A stretch of 6,055 nt of DNA from Phycisphaerales bacterium (GTDB lineage Bacteria > Planctomycetota > Phycisphaerae > Sedimentisphaerales > Anaerohalosphaeraceae): assembly GCA_011053245.1 (NCBI GenBank), contig DRGS01000149.1, positions 1-6,055 on the forward strand. The letters run 5' to 3'. Positions 1 through 5,916 of this stretch are shown here, in pieces. The notes beneath the pieces are model-generated. The model was not told the origin of the DNA. It saw only the letters and a program-made list of their open reading frames with translations, and did not search any database. The position numbers were made by a program, and so were the translations under genes. How positions within the stretch are numbered: the stretch's first letter is position 1; every line of letters begins with the position of its first letter.

Positions 1-235
1 GCTCGGATTCGAGCAATTGAAGTATCTGGTCCTCTTCGAGCTTTATCTCGGCGGCGCGCTTATCTCTTTCAGCCAATAAGGCGTTGTGCCTGGCTATCGC
101 TTCGTTTTGTCTTTCGTCGGCGGCCTGGGCCCTTCCCTGCTGAAAAGAACTAAAAGCCTGTAATGCTACTGAAGCTAAAAGGAACCAAATTGGACTATCC
201 CCCGAAAAGAAGTTGACAAAGGAATAATGTCTCGC
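1..235 (-). CDS. Probable internal virion protein, N-terminal part; window-truncated and lacking a recognisable start
   Basis: An open minus-strand frame runs from just after a TAA at 238-236 to the window edge. From about 199 it reads GDSPIWFLLASVALQAFSSF, a hydrophobic segment, followed by a Gln/Ala/Glu/Arg-rich stretch (QQGRAQAADERQNEAIARHN and on to LESE) that should be a long helix or coiled coil. A hydrophobic N-terminus followed by an AQ-rich helix is typical of phage internal virion proteins encoded just after the nozzle gene in short-tailed phages; that role is inferred from pattern and position. No ATG, GTG or TTG occurs in frame before the TTG at 76-74, which would remove the whole hydrophobic segment. 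ATT at 190-188, after a G-run at 203-199, is the only weak alternative. The 5' end may have been lost or replaced when the neighbouring HNH gene arrived. The coordinates given are the maximum open extent, not a supported start. Confidence 0.6.
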
Positions 236-242
236 TTAATAT
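213..242 (+). promoter_or_regulatory. Possible sigma70-type promoter for the HNH gene
   Basis: A perfect TTGACA -35 hexamer lies at 213-218. TAATAT at 237-242 matches four of six -10 positions with an 18-base spacer. TATAAA at 240-245 is a better hexamer, but its 21-base spacer is too long. The site is about 70 bases upstream of the HNH start and overlaps the 5' part of the oppositely oriented internal-protein frame. An own promoter makes sense for a gene opposed to all its neighbours. The match is by eye only. Confidence 0.4.
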
Positions 243-248
243 AAAACA

Positions 249-278
249 AGTCGACCGCAGTACGTGCTACGATCGACT
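249..278. repeat. 30-bp imperfect palindrome in the HNH leader
   Basis: The arms AGTCGA (249-254) and TCGACT (273-278) are perfect inverse complements. Moving inward, CG pairs with CG and AG with CT, and the centre is ACGT (262-265). Twelve of 15 base pairs match; the exceptions are two C/A mismatches and one T/G position. As RNA it would form an interrupted hairpin in the 5' leader, about 31 bases before the HNH start codon. As DNA it has the symmetry of an operator or a nuclease site. Its function is not known. Confidence 0.5.
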
Positions 279-309
279 CTGACCATAATCGCTTGAAAAG
301 GAAACGAAC

Positions 310-825
310 ATGACTGACACAATCATATCCAAACGATGCAGCAAATGCAAGGAAGTTAAGCCTCTCACGAAATACTATCACCAGTCCGACACCAAAGATG
401 GACACCAAACTGTGTGTAAGACATGCCATAATCTGTCTACTAAAAAATGGACAGACAGGAATAAAGAGCATTGCCGGCAGGTGCTCTTCAAATATAGGCG
501 CACAGAACCCCATCGAATCCTTAATCGAAAGTCTACCGCAGCATTCTGCAAGACCGTTAAAGGCAAACAATATTACAAATACTACACACAATTGCCCCAC
601 GTAAAAATCAAACGCCGCGCTGTGAATTCTGTTCAGTATGCTATTAGAATGGGTCGAATACCATCCATAAAGACACAGAGGTGTCATTCCTGTAGCAACC
701 AAGCTCGCGTTTATCATCACTTTAAAGGGTACAGTAAAGAGCATCATCTTGATATTATCCCTCTTTGCTATATTTGTCATAAAGCTATTCATGCTAACGT
801 CCTACGGTCTCGAAGCGGGGTATAA
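310..825 (+). CDS. HNH endonuclease with N-terminal zinc finger, probable free-standing homing-type nuclease
   Basis: This 171-aa protein probably binds and cuts DNA. An N-terminal zinc finger uses C10, C13, C36 and C39 (the CSKC and CKTC pairs). A basic middle section (about 60-120) contains the KIKRRAVNSVQYAIRMGRI helix that often precedes the nuclease core in this family. The C-terminal core has CHSC at 125-128, the HH pair at 136-137, LDIIPLC ending at C153, then C156-H157 and H161, which is the CxxC / HH / LCxxCH arrangement of phage HNH enzymes. The start is supported by AAGGA at 298-302, seven bases before the ATG. The gene is opposite in direction to all others here and looks A/T-richer by eye. 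Its last 32 bases overlap the end of the convergent nozzle gene. No intron boundaries are recognised, so a free-standing mobile nuclease is the best reading; self-homing is inferred. Confidence 0.9.
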   Translation: MTDTIISKRCSKCKEVKPLTKYYHQSDTKDGHQTVCKTCHNLSTKKWTDRNKEHCRQVLFKYRRTEPHRILNRKSTAAFCKTVKGKQYYKYYTQLPHVKIKRRAVNSVQYAIRMGRIPSIKTQRCHSCSNQARVYHHFKGYSKEHHLDIIPLCYICHKAIHANVLRSRSGV

Positions 826-3763
826 TCGCGCGCACCGAGCAGGGCATGGGCGAGTTGCCCTCTATCTGAAAAGGATCTTCCACGTTAAATCCGCCATCGG
901 CATGTACTACCTTATCCCCGGAAAAAAGGGCGGGCGGATCTCCGTAATTATCAGACGATTCCCTCCACGAAACTTTGAACGTTGTAGTACCGTCCCCGAA
1001 TTTAGCGTTCAATGTCCGATAGAAACTAATTACTACCTCAGCTATCTTTTTGATAGAGCCTTTAGATGTCCCTTGTTGGGTGTTTTGGTCGAAACGATTG
1101 ATTTTCAGTTTATAGGTAAAAGGAAGTCCGACCTGCGCCACCGATACCGACTCAGCTAGAGTGATAGAGCCGCCTGATACCACAGCAGTCGGTAACTCCG
1201 CACCGTCACCGAGTATCGCAACTGTCTCACCCTCTAAGTGACTCAAGCCTGTAATTGTCGCTGTGGGCGTTGAATCGTAAGTCAAGCCGGAGTCGATGAA
1301 GAACATATCTTCATTGTCAATTCCCCAGTCGCGGGGCTTCATTCTCTCGATGTACCTTACCAGACTGCCTTCGAGCGATCTGCCTACCATTACCCAAACT
1401 TCATCTTCGCCGTCGCCGGGTATGACCGCTACGCTATTGCCCCCGATGCCGTTCGCATTGAGTTCGGTCTTCCAAAAGACGGGGGTGGGTATCTGCCAAA
1501 TAGTGTCAAAGTCCCAGCCGACATCGGTAAAGTTGGCTTTCGTCTGTAGCCATGAAGTAATTTGACTCGTACCCGAATCGCTCCTCGATAAGCTGGAAGT
1601 CGTGGAGTCCCAGAAACAAGTGATATTCCCACCGCTTACGTCATTGACTACGAAATTTCCACTGTTCGATTCCGAACCCGTAAACCCTCCGCTTTCGTCG
1701 TCACTGGTGATCTGCCCGGTCAGAGACGAACCGGCGGCGACATTTGTCTGGGCACAGTAGCAATTCAGAATGCTCACATCGGCGTCTATGTTCAAACCCG
1801 ACACGTCTTTTAATCCCCCCAGGAATCCGCCAAAGCCGATTTCGACTTCTCCATCCGTAGCGGTCAGCGACCCCCATGCGTAGCAGTTGCGGATCGTAGG
1901 CGGCGTAACCGAAATATTGCCGACGAATCCGCCGGCACAGCCATAATTGCCTGCGCCGATTGCGCCTTGGGCAATCGTCACATTGCCTTCGGACCAGCAG
2001 CGTTCGATCAATCCCGGTGTAGTATTGGCTTCCATACTGCCCATGAATCCACCAATAGCAAAATAGGAGAATAAACTCGTAGCGCCCTCGAGACAGGATA
2101 CGTTTCCGGTGGAATAACATCGGCGGAAAGTGCTGGAAATCGTATCGCTCTTGCCGCAAAAACCACCAATACGAGCGGCGTCCCCGTGAACAGTAACGTC
2201 TCCGGTCGAAAAGCAGTTTATGATAACACAGCCGGCTTTATCAAAACCGAGGAATCCGCCGACCGCCGCCGAATCGTTTGCTGCGGACAATCCCGTGATT
2301 TCTCCGGTGGCGTTGCAACTGGTGATATTACAATCGGCGGCCTTTCCTATCAGGCCACCGGCCCCAATATCCCCACTGACTTTACGTGCGATCTCACACG
2401 AAGAAGAACAGGTATGAATCTCGGTTTTGAAACCCGCTCCCCCGCCGTCCACATCCCCGATAATACCACCTGACCCATCGCCCTGCACGCGGCCTAATGC
2501 CTCATTACTGCAATCAACTATGACATTCGCCGTGGTGGTCCCATCGTGTTTCAAGTCACCGATCAGTCCTCCGATGTTCATGCCCGTACCGACAACGCTC
2601 GTCGTTCCGGTTGCCTTACAGCGCCAGATTTGCCAGCCCTGAACATTGAAGAAATTACCTATGAGGCATCCGACTCCGTTATCGCCGTTGACGGTGCAGT
2701 TTATGAATTCAATGTCTGATAACTTACCATCGTCCACACCATTGGCAAACCCTATCAAAACCGCCACGGCGTCATCGGCGGTGATAGAGGCATCGTGGAA
2801 TTTGATATTGCGTATCTCTGCGCCCGCTCCGATTGTGCCGAACATCCCCTGATTATCCGACGCCGCTGCGCTTATCGTCAAATTTGAAATCTTAAATCCG
2901 TCACCATCCAGCACTCCGGTGAAACCATTGATCGGCGTCCATGAGCCGGTCGCATCTATATCGGCAGTAAGAATATAATGACCCGAACCGCTTATGTTTT
3001 GAAGCTCGGTTTTATTTGTGATATTAGACGCCCCCGAGAGAGCGGTATCCGCAATTTCAGTGGGTTTGTCCGGTATTTCCGATGCAGTCAATTCCTGCAA
3101 AAGCGGATATTCCGGGGCCGTAAGATAGCCTGAATTCACACTCGCATCGTCGGCTTCGCCCCCGCTTGGCAGCGGATGCCTCGCCCATGCAATGACATTT
3201 TGAATGGGGTCGTAAGTCATTGATACTAAAGTCCCATCCAGAAGAGTCGCCCATAATATCTCGTCGGGATTTCTCTGGAACGCCATCGACGTTACGCCGC
3301 TTTTGCTTATGTGTTCGGCGAGTATAGTCAAGTCGGGAGTTTCATAATCTTCGCTGATTCCATCGAACCGCAGCTTGTATAATTTCCTTCCGGTCTCGTT
3401 TATAAAAGCCATAGCATCGCTGATAAGGACGGCCTGCAAGTCTTTCGATCCGCGATTAGTCTGCTGCTTCAAATCGTAATTCGTCGGAGTGAAGGGTTTA
3501 TTTGAATGACCACCCATTCTCCATTCACCTCCGGTGGTCCCTATCAAGATATGCTTCTTGGCGGCTATCCACTGAATAGCATTTCTCGTCCCGGAGTCCA
3601 AAGTCAGAGAAAACGACGAGGCATCGGTGATTAGCTGATTGAACGCGCCCGGGGTAGTGGCGGTGCCGGCAACGCCGGGCGACGAACCTTCATTGCTTGT
3701 GTCTATGTATGAACCAATAAATGTCGGACCCGTATATGGGCCATTTCCTGTCCTAACTACCAT
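794..3763 (-). CDS. Phage nozzle / tail tubular protein B-like protein, C-terminal half, with a large GLUG-repeat insertion
   Basis: This 989-aa protein is probably the C-terminal part of the protein that closes the tail channel in short-tailed phages. Residues 45-200 carry the conserved core: ITDASSFSLTLDSGTRNAIQ, LIGTTGGEWRM, TPTN, QTNRGS, GRKLYKL, PDLTILAEHI, QRNPDEILWATLLDGTL and IAWARHPL. The pattern resumes at 776 with NSVAVIPGDGEDEVWVMVGR, RYIERMKPRDW, FIDSGLTYDSTPTATITGL, HLEGETVAILGDG and VGLPFTYKL, and ends in AIIPRFETVGR. Database entries for this family often carry the unhelpful name 'ubiquitin-activating E1 FCCH domain' protein. Between the two blocks lie about 570 residues of GLUG-type repeat (listed separately). 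The start ATG follows AGGG at 3772-3769 with a 5-base spacer, where the TAG stop of the upstream half overlaps the Shine-Dalgarno site. Without the insert, the two halves together would give about 815 residues, close to what I remember for one normal protein of this family. Confidence 0.85.
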   Translation of the reverse strand: MVVRTGNGPYTGPTFIGSYIDTSNEGSSPGVAGTATTPGAFNQLITDASSFSLTLDSGTRNAIQWIAAKKHILIGTTGGEWRMGGHSNKPFTPTNYDLKQQTNRGSKDLQAVLISDAMAFINETGRKLYKLRFDGISEDYETPDLTILAEHISKSGVTSMAFQRNPDEILWATLLDGTLVSMTYDPIQNVIAWARHPLPSGGEADDASVNSGYLTAPEYPLLQELTASEIPDKPTEIADTALSGASNITNKTELQNISGSGHYILTADIDATGSWTPINGFTGVLDGDGFKISNLTISAAASDNQGMFGTIGAGAEIRNIKFHDASITADDAVAVLIGFANGVDDGKLSDIEFINCTVNGDNGVGCLIGNFFNVQGWQIWRCKATGTTSVVGTGMNIGGLIGDLKHDGTTTANVIVDCSNEALGRVQGDGSGGIIGDVDGGGAGFKTEIHTCSSSCEIARKVSGDIGAGGLIGKAADCNITSCNATGEITGLSAANDSAAVGGFLGFDKAGCVIINCFSTGDVTVHGDAARIGGFCGKSDTISSTFRRCYSTGNVSCLEGATSLFSYFAIGGFMGSMEANTTPGLIERCWSEGNVTIAQGAIGAGNYGCAGGFVGNISVTPPTIRNCYAWGSLTATDGEVEIGFGGFLGGLKDVSGLNIDADVSILNCYCAQTNVAAGSSLTGQITSDDESGGFTGSESNSGNFVVNDVSGGNITCFWDSTTSSLSRSDSGTSQITSWLQTKANFTDVGWDFDTIWQIPTPVFWKTELNANGIGGNSVAVIPGDGEDEVWVMVGRSLEGSLVRYIERMKPRDWGIDNEDMFFIDSGLTYDSTPTATITGLSHLEGETVAILGDGAELPTAVVSGGSITLAESVSVAQVGLPFTYKLKINRFDQNTQQGTSKGSIKKIAEVVISFYRTLNAKFGDGTTTFKVSWRESSDNYGDPPALFSGDKVVHADGGFNVEDPFQIEGNSPMPCSVRAIIPRFETVGR
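1448..3157 (-). other. GLUG-repeat (probable beta-helix) domain inserted in the nozzle protein
   Basis: This covers about residues 203-772 of the 989-aa protein. It opens with an entry module seen in surface proteins: the YILTADIDATGSWTPI segment, then FTGVLDGDGFKISNLTI and GMFGTIG (about 245-312). Ten G-[GC]-x-x-G repeats follow, at residues 365, 398, 432, 469, 502, 533, 571, 611, 645 and 692, spaced 31-47 residues apart. They alternate with coils such as SCNATGEI, NCFSTGDV, RCYSTGNV, RCWSEGNV and NCYAWGSL. The domain closes with FTDVGWDFDTIWQIPTPVFW (745-764), the usual end of GLUG arrays. Cysteines recur once per coil, and 19 of the protein's 20 lie here. Such arrays are predicted to form right-handed beta-helices exposed on the cell surface. 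On a tail, adhesion or carbohydrate contact is plausible but inferred. No catalytic motif was recognised. Confidence 0.85.
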
Positions 3764-3768
3764 AATAT

Positions 3769-3773
3769 CCCTA
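3769..3773 (-). promoter_or_regulatory. Stop codon fused to Shine-Dalgarno site between the two nozzle halves
   Basis: On the minus strand TAGGG holds both the TAG stop of the N-terminal half (3773-3771) and the AGGG (3772-3769) that stands five bases before the ATG of the C-terminal half. A terminating ribosome would sit over the next initiation site, favouring reinitiation. The same arrangement, TAGGAG, occurs at 5708-5703. Confidence 0.55.
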
Positions 3774-4952
3774 CGTGATTATGCTGTAGGCTCCCGTCTG
3801 ACTGAACCATAATGTTTGAGACTGAAAGGCCGTACCAGCGTAAATCGCCCTACCCTGGGAGATACACAGCGTCTTGGGATAGCCCCTGACCCGGGACCAC
3901 GCACCTTCGTTCCATTGCTTCGTCGTATTGGTAGAGGCCAGTCTTGAAATGACTTTAACGGTCGCTACACTCGCACTCGTAACGGCCTGGACTCTGACTA
4001 TGCCCGATTGAGTGCTGGAATTCACCGTCAAAGAAGCCTGAACCGTACCTCCACTATATGTAGTGACGTTTATTCGATACGAAGTGTTTTGGGCGTATTC
4101 GATTCCGGTATACTGAGCGTTTAACGACCCTACGCCTGCGGTCAATACCGAAGTCCACGTCCTGAAAGTTTCCCATCCGTTGTCATCTTCGTTTCTTTGG
4201 AGTTCCACGGTAGCACCCCAATGACCCGAAGTCTTGAAAGTGAACGGGCCGTCTATACCTATTGCGTCTCCTATTGTTCCGGTTACGGTCGCCGTACCGT
4301 CCGTACCCGTAATTACTCTCGGTAGAGTCAGTTTCCATAAAGACCCTACATGGCCCGATTGAAAAGTCGATAACGGAGAAAACGGACCAATGGCAGTCAG
4401 AGTACCCACTTCTGTAGCATTTATAGCTGAACACGAAAGAGTAACGTCATTATCTTCGATGTAATCGTTTCTCGTCAAGAACGGCCCGAACCTGAAATCT
4501 ATTTCCTCTAAAGTGAACTCCGAAGCCGATGTCCTGCTTAACGTCCTCGGAGCGTAACTCTGATGGGTAAGGTACATCACATCGAGGCTTTGGACGAATT
4601 GAACCTCGAACAAATCCGCCGCGAGATAAGGAGTCGCGGTCGTAACGATGTTACTATTACTATCCAGGACTATCCCGCCGTCGAAATAGAACCTGAATAC
4701 CTGGTCGCCCATCTCGATTATGTATGCAATCGAATTGGAATATATAAACGGTATGACCCTTCCTATGGTATCGTTGTCGATAGCAGCGCGAATAAACTGC
4801 AAGCCCGGACGCCTCTCCGCAATACCGTAGACTCTCGGTATCATATTCTCCAGAACACGGCAGCCGGCTTTGTACTTCTCTATGTCGGACCGCGCGTCAA
4901 TTAAGGGCGATAATTCTCCCGAGTTGAAATTTATAAGAGGCTCGTTTGGCAT
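3771..4952 (-). CDS. Phage nozzle / tail tubular protein B-like protein, N-terminal half
   Basis: This 393-aa protein opens with the hallmark of the family: FNSGELSPLIDARSDIEKYK, then GCRVLENMIPRVYGIAERRP and GLQFI (about residues 9-54). Next come the YIIEMGDQVFRFYFDGG strand region, the SLDVMYLTHQSYAPRTLSR segment and the LEEIDFRFGPF segment. A variable beta-rich middle has HVGSLWKL, SGHWGATVELQRNEDDNGWE and repeated Ser/Thr-Val strands. It ends with WNEGAWSRVRGYPKTLCISQ, GRAIYAGT and QTLWFSQTGAY, after which most family members, as I remember them, continue without a break into the part encoded by the next gene. The protein therefore looks divided in two. The start is firm: GGAGGG at 4964-4959 lies six bases before the ATG, which shares one base with the upstream stop (TAATG). 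Role: tail channel or nozzle of the virion, by family resemblance. Confidence 0.85.
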   Translation of the reverse strand: MPNEPLINFNSGELSPLIDARSDIEKYKAGCRVLENMIPRVYGIAERRPGLQFIRAAIDNDTIGRVIPFIYSNSIAYIIEMGDQVFRFYFDGGIVLDSNSNIVTTATPYLAADLFEVQFVQSLDVMYLTHQSYAPRTLSRTSASEFTLEEIDFRFGPFLTRNDYIEDNDVTLSCSAINATEVGTLTAIGPFSPLSTFQSGHVGSLWKLTLPRVITGTDGTATVTGTIGDAIGIDGPFTFKTSGHWGATVELQRNEDDNGWETFRTWTSVLTAGVGSLNAQYTGIEYAQNTSYRINVTTYSGGTVQASLTVNSSTQSGIVRVQAVTSASVATVKVISRLASTNTTKQWNEGAWSRVRGYPKTLCISQGRAIYAGTAFQSQTLWFSQTGAYSIIT

Positions 4953-5464
4953 TAACAGCCCTCCGCAATACCGCTGGTCGTATCCGGCGCACCACCGGCG
5001 CCGGCCGGGGACTCGTCCTGGACCGTATGGACCTGGCCTAATGTCTGGACGATGGCATTTATTTCATCGTCCATCGAAGTCGTTACCGAACTGCCCATAA
5101 TGAAGTCATCGGGGAGTTTATCCAAAATCGTCTGTAGAGTTTCTTCGGCGCTGCCGTTCCAGTAGATTTGACCCTGGGCAAGAGCCACGTCGGAATCCAC
5201 GGGACTACCCCCGGCCTGATTGTAAACGACTACATGATAAGTCCCCGAACTTATAGAACCCCCCGAAGCGAAATCCGCCGTATAATGACCGGACCCACCC
5301 TCTTCGGACATCTGAACGTCGTAATCGTCGGCGTCACGCGCTCCTGTGCCCCAAACTTCGTTCGTCGCGGGATTGGCGAGCATCACATTACTGTTCGATA
5401 GAATGAATCGACAGAAATACAATGTCTTGCCGGTTCCGAAATTATGTTTGATTTCTTCAGCCAT
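4952..5464 (-). CDS. Probable virion or tail-associated beta-sandwich protein, 170 aa
   Basis: The function is not established. Residues 10-103 are beta-rich and resemble a small domain I associate with phage structural modules: GTGKTLYFCRFILSNSNVML, VWGTGARDADDYDVQMSEEG, GHYTADFASG, GTYHVVVYNQAGGSPVDSDV, ending at GQIYWNG. A helical stretch follows (ETLQTILDKLPDDFIMG, about 108-124, then DDEINAIVQTLGQVHTVQD), and then a Gly/Ala/Pro-rich tail. There is no signal peptide or membrane segment. It starts inside the 79-aa gene (8-base overlap, ATGGCTGA) behind a weak AAGAAG site, and its TAA overlaps the next ATG, so it is probably co-translated with the nozzle gene. A structural or adaptor role is inferred from position and beta content. 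Confidence 0.7.
   Translation of the reverse strand: MAEEIKHNFGTGKTLYFCRFILSNSNVMLANPATNEVWGTGARDADDYDVQMSEEGGSGHYTADFASGGSISSGTYHVVVYNQAGGSPVDSDVALAQGQIYWNGSAEETLQTILDKLPDDFIMGSSVTTSMDDEINAIVQTLGQVHTVQDESPAGAGGAPDTTSGIAEGC
4959..4964 (-). promoter_or_regulatory. Strong Shine-Dalgarno site of the nozzle N-terminal gene
   Basis: GGAGGG on the minus strand, six bases upstream of the ATG at 4952-4950 and within the last codons of the preceding gene. It fixes the start of the nozzle N-terminal half and is the strongest ribosome binding site noticed in the module. Confidence 0.7.
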
Positions 5465-5696
5465 CGAGCTTCTTCAATTGCATGTCCAATTCATTAGCTT
5501 GTGCGTGAAGGGCTTGAAGTATCGCATTATGCCTTTGGGCAATTTCCTGAGCCTTGCCGATTTGGTGCATCTTGCGGCCAAGAGCGGCTTCGATCTCGAT
5601 ACGATGTCCCGGCGCAGGTTCCAACTTGTTCCCGCGTTCAACCGCTTTCTTGATCGCTTCGTGTGTTTTGGCGCTTGGTTTTTTCTTCTTTGCCAT
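5457..5696 (-). CDS. Small lysine-rich helical protein of unknown function, 79 aa
   Basis: No family was recognised. The protein starts with a very basic segment (MAKKKKPSAKTHEAIKKA), followed by PAPGHRIEIEAALGRKMHQI and a helix of Ala, Gln, Leu and Asn residues up to ELDMQLKKLDG. The second half (about 33-77) has hydrophobic spacing compatible with a coiled coil. It has no cysteine and no membrane segment. The start is well supported by AGGAG at 5707-5703, six bases before the ATG; this site overlaps the upstream gene's TAG. Its last eight bases overlap the start of the 170-aa gene. Its place before the tail genes suggests a small virion or assembly protein, but nothing in the sequence proves it. 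Confidence 0.7.
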   Translation of the reverse strand: MAKKKKPSAKTHEAIKKAVERGNKLEPAPGHRIEIEAALGRKMHQIGKAQEIAQRHNAILQALHAQANELDMQLKKLDG

Positions 5697-5705
5697 GTTA
5701 TTCTC

Positions 5706-5909
5706 CTATGTGGGTTCATCGAGTGAAAGCATCCAGACATACAAAGGCATACTTTCTAACTTATCAGAAATTGCATTGATGAGTTGTGTGTTAGTTCTTG
5801 GTGGTAGCCCAACCTCCGACCTAAGCAGATTCATTTCATCCTTTATTATTTGAGTCACGGCATCGAGTAATAACGGCCCGAATTTGTGGTATAGTTCTTC
5901 TCTTGTCAT
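5706..5909 (-). CDS. Small phage protein of unknown function, 67 aa
   Basis: The product begins MTREELYHKFGPLLLDAVTQ and continues IIKDEMNLLRSEVGLPPRTN, then a helix (QLINAISDKLESMPLY) and a short acidic end. The FGPLLLDA and GLPPRT blocks resemble small proteins I remember between capsid and tail genes of phages, with no assigned function. It is probably all-helical. The start is uncertain: no Shine-Dalgarno site precedes any candidate. ATG at 5909 lies seven bases after the upstream stop. ATG at 5924 would overlap that stop (ATGCGTAA) and add MRNNV. ATG at 5963 is unlikely because its extra codons overlap the upstream coding frame. Expression probably depends on coupling to the upstream gene. 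Confidence 0.65.
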   Translation of the reverse strand: MTREELYHKFGPLLLDAVTQIIKDEMNLLRSEVGLPPRTNTQLINAISDKLESMPLYVWMLSLDEPT

Positions 5910-5916
5910 CACATTA

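Noticed and set aside
175..792. A 205-aa minus-strand frame beginning one base after the nozzle stop and antisense to the HNH gene
   Set aside because: It covers the HNH gene completely, and that gene has unmistakable zinc and HNH motifs. The antisense product is an unpatterned hydrophobic sequence with no good ribosome binding site, and it ends in a different frame from the convincing internal-protein segment.
236..830. A group I or II intron carrying the HNH gene
   Set aside because: The gene is opposite to its neighbours, no intron core elements or splice-like joining of two coding halves were recognised, and it lies between two genes.
841..861. Hairpin AGGGCA / TGCCCT with a 9-base loop, 16 bases after the HNH stop, considered as a terminator
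   Set aside because: There is no run of T after it and it lies in conserved nozzle coding sequence. A 6-bp stem is readily explained by chance.
749..1159. Plus-strand open frame of 136 aa inside the nozzle gene end
   Set aside because: It is antisense to strongly conserved nozzle residues and overlaps the HNH end. The other plus-strand frames across 1296-2852 are likewise shadows of the repeat-rich domain.
1448..3157. GLUG region as a catalytic domain such as a depolymerase
   Set aside because: No catalytic residues or known lyase or hydrolase motif were seen; the region consists of structural repeats, so only a binding or structural role is suggested.
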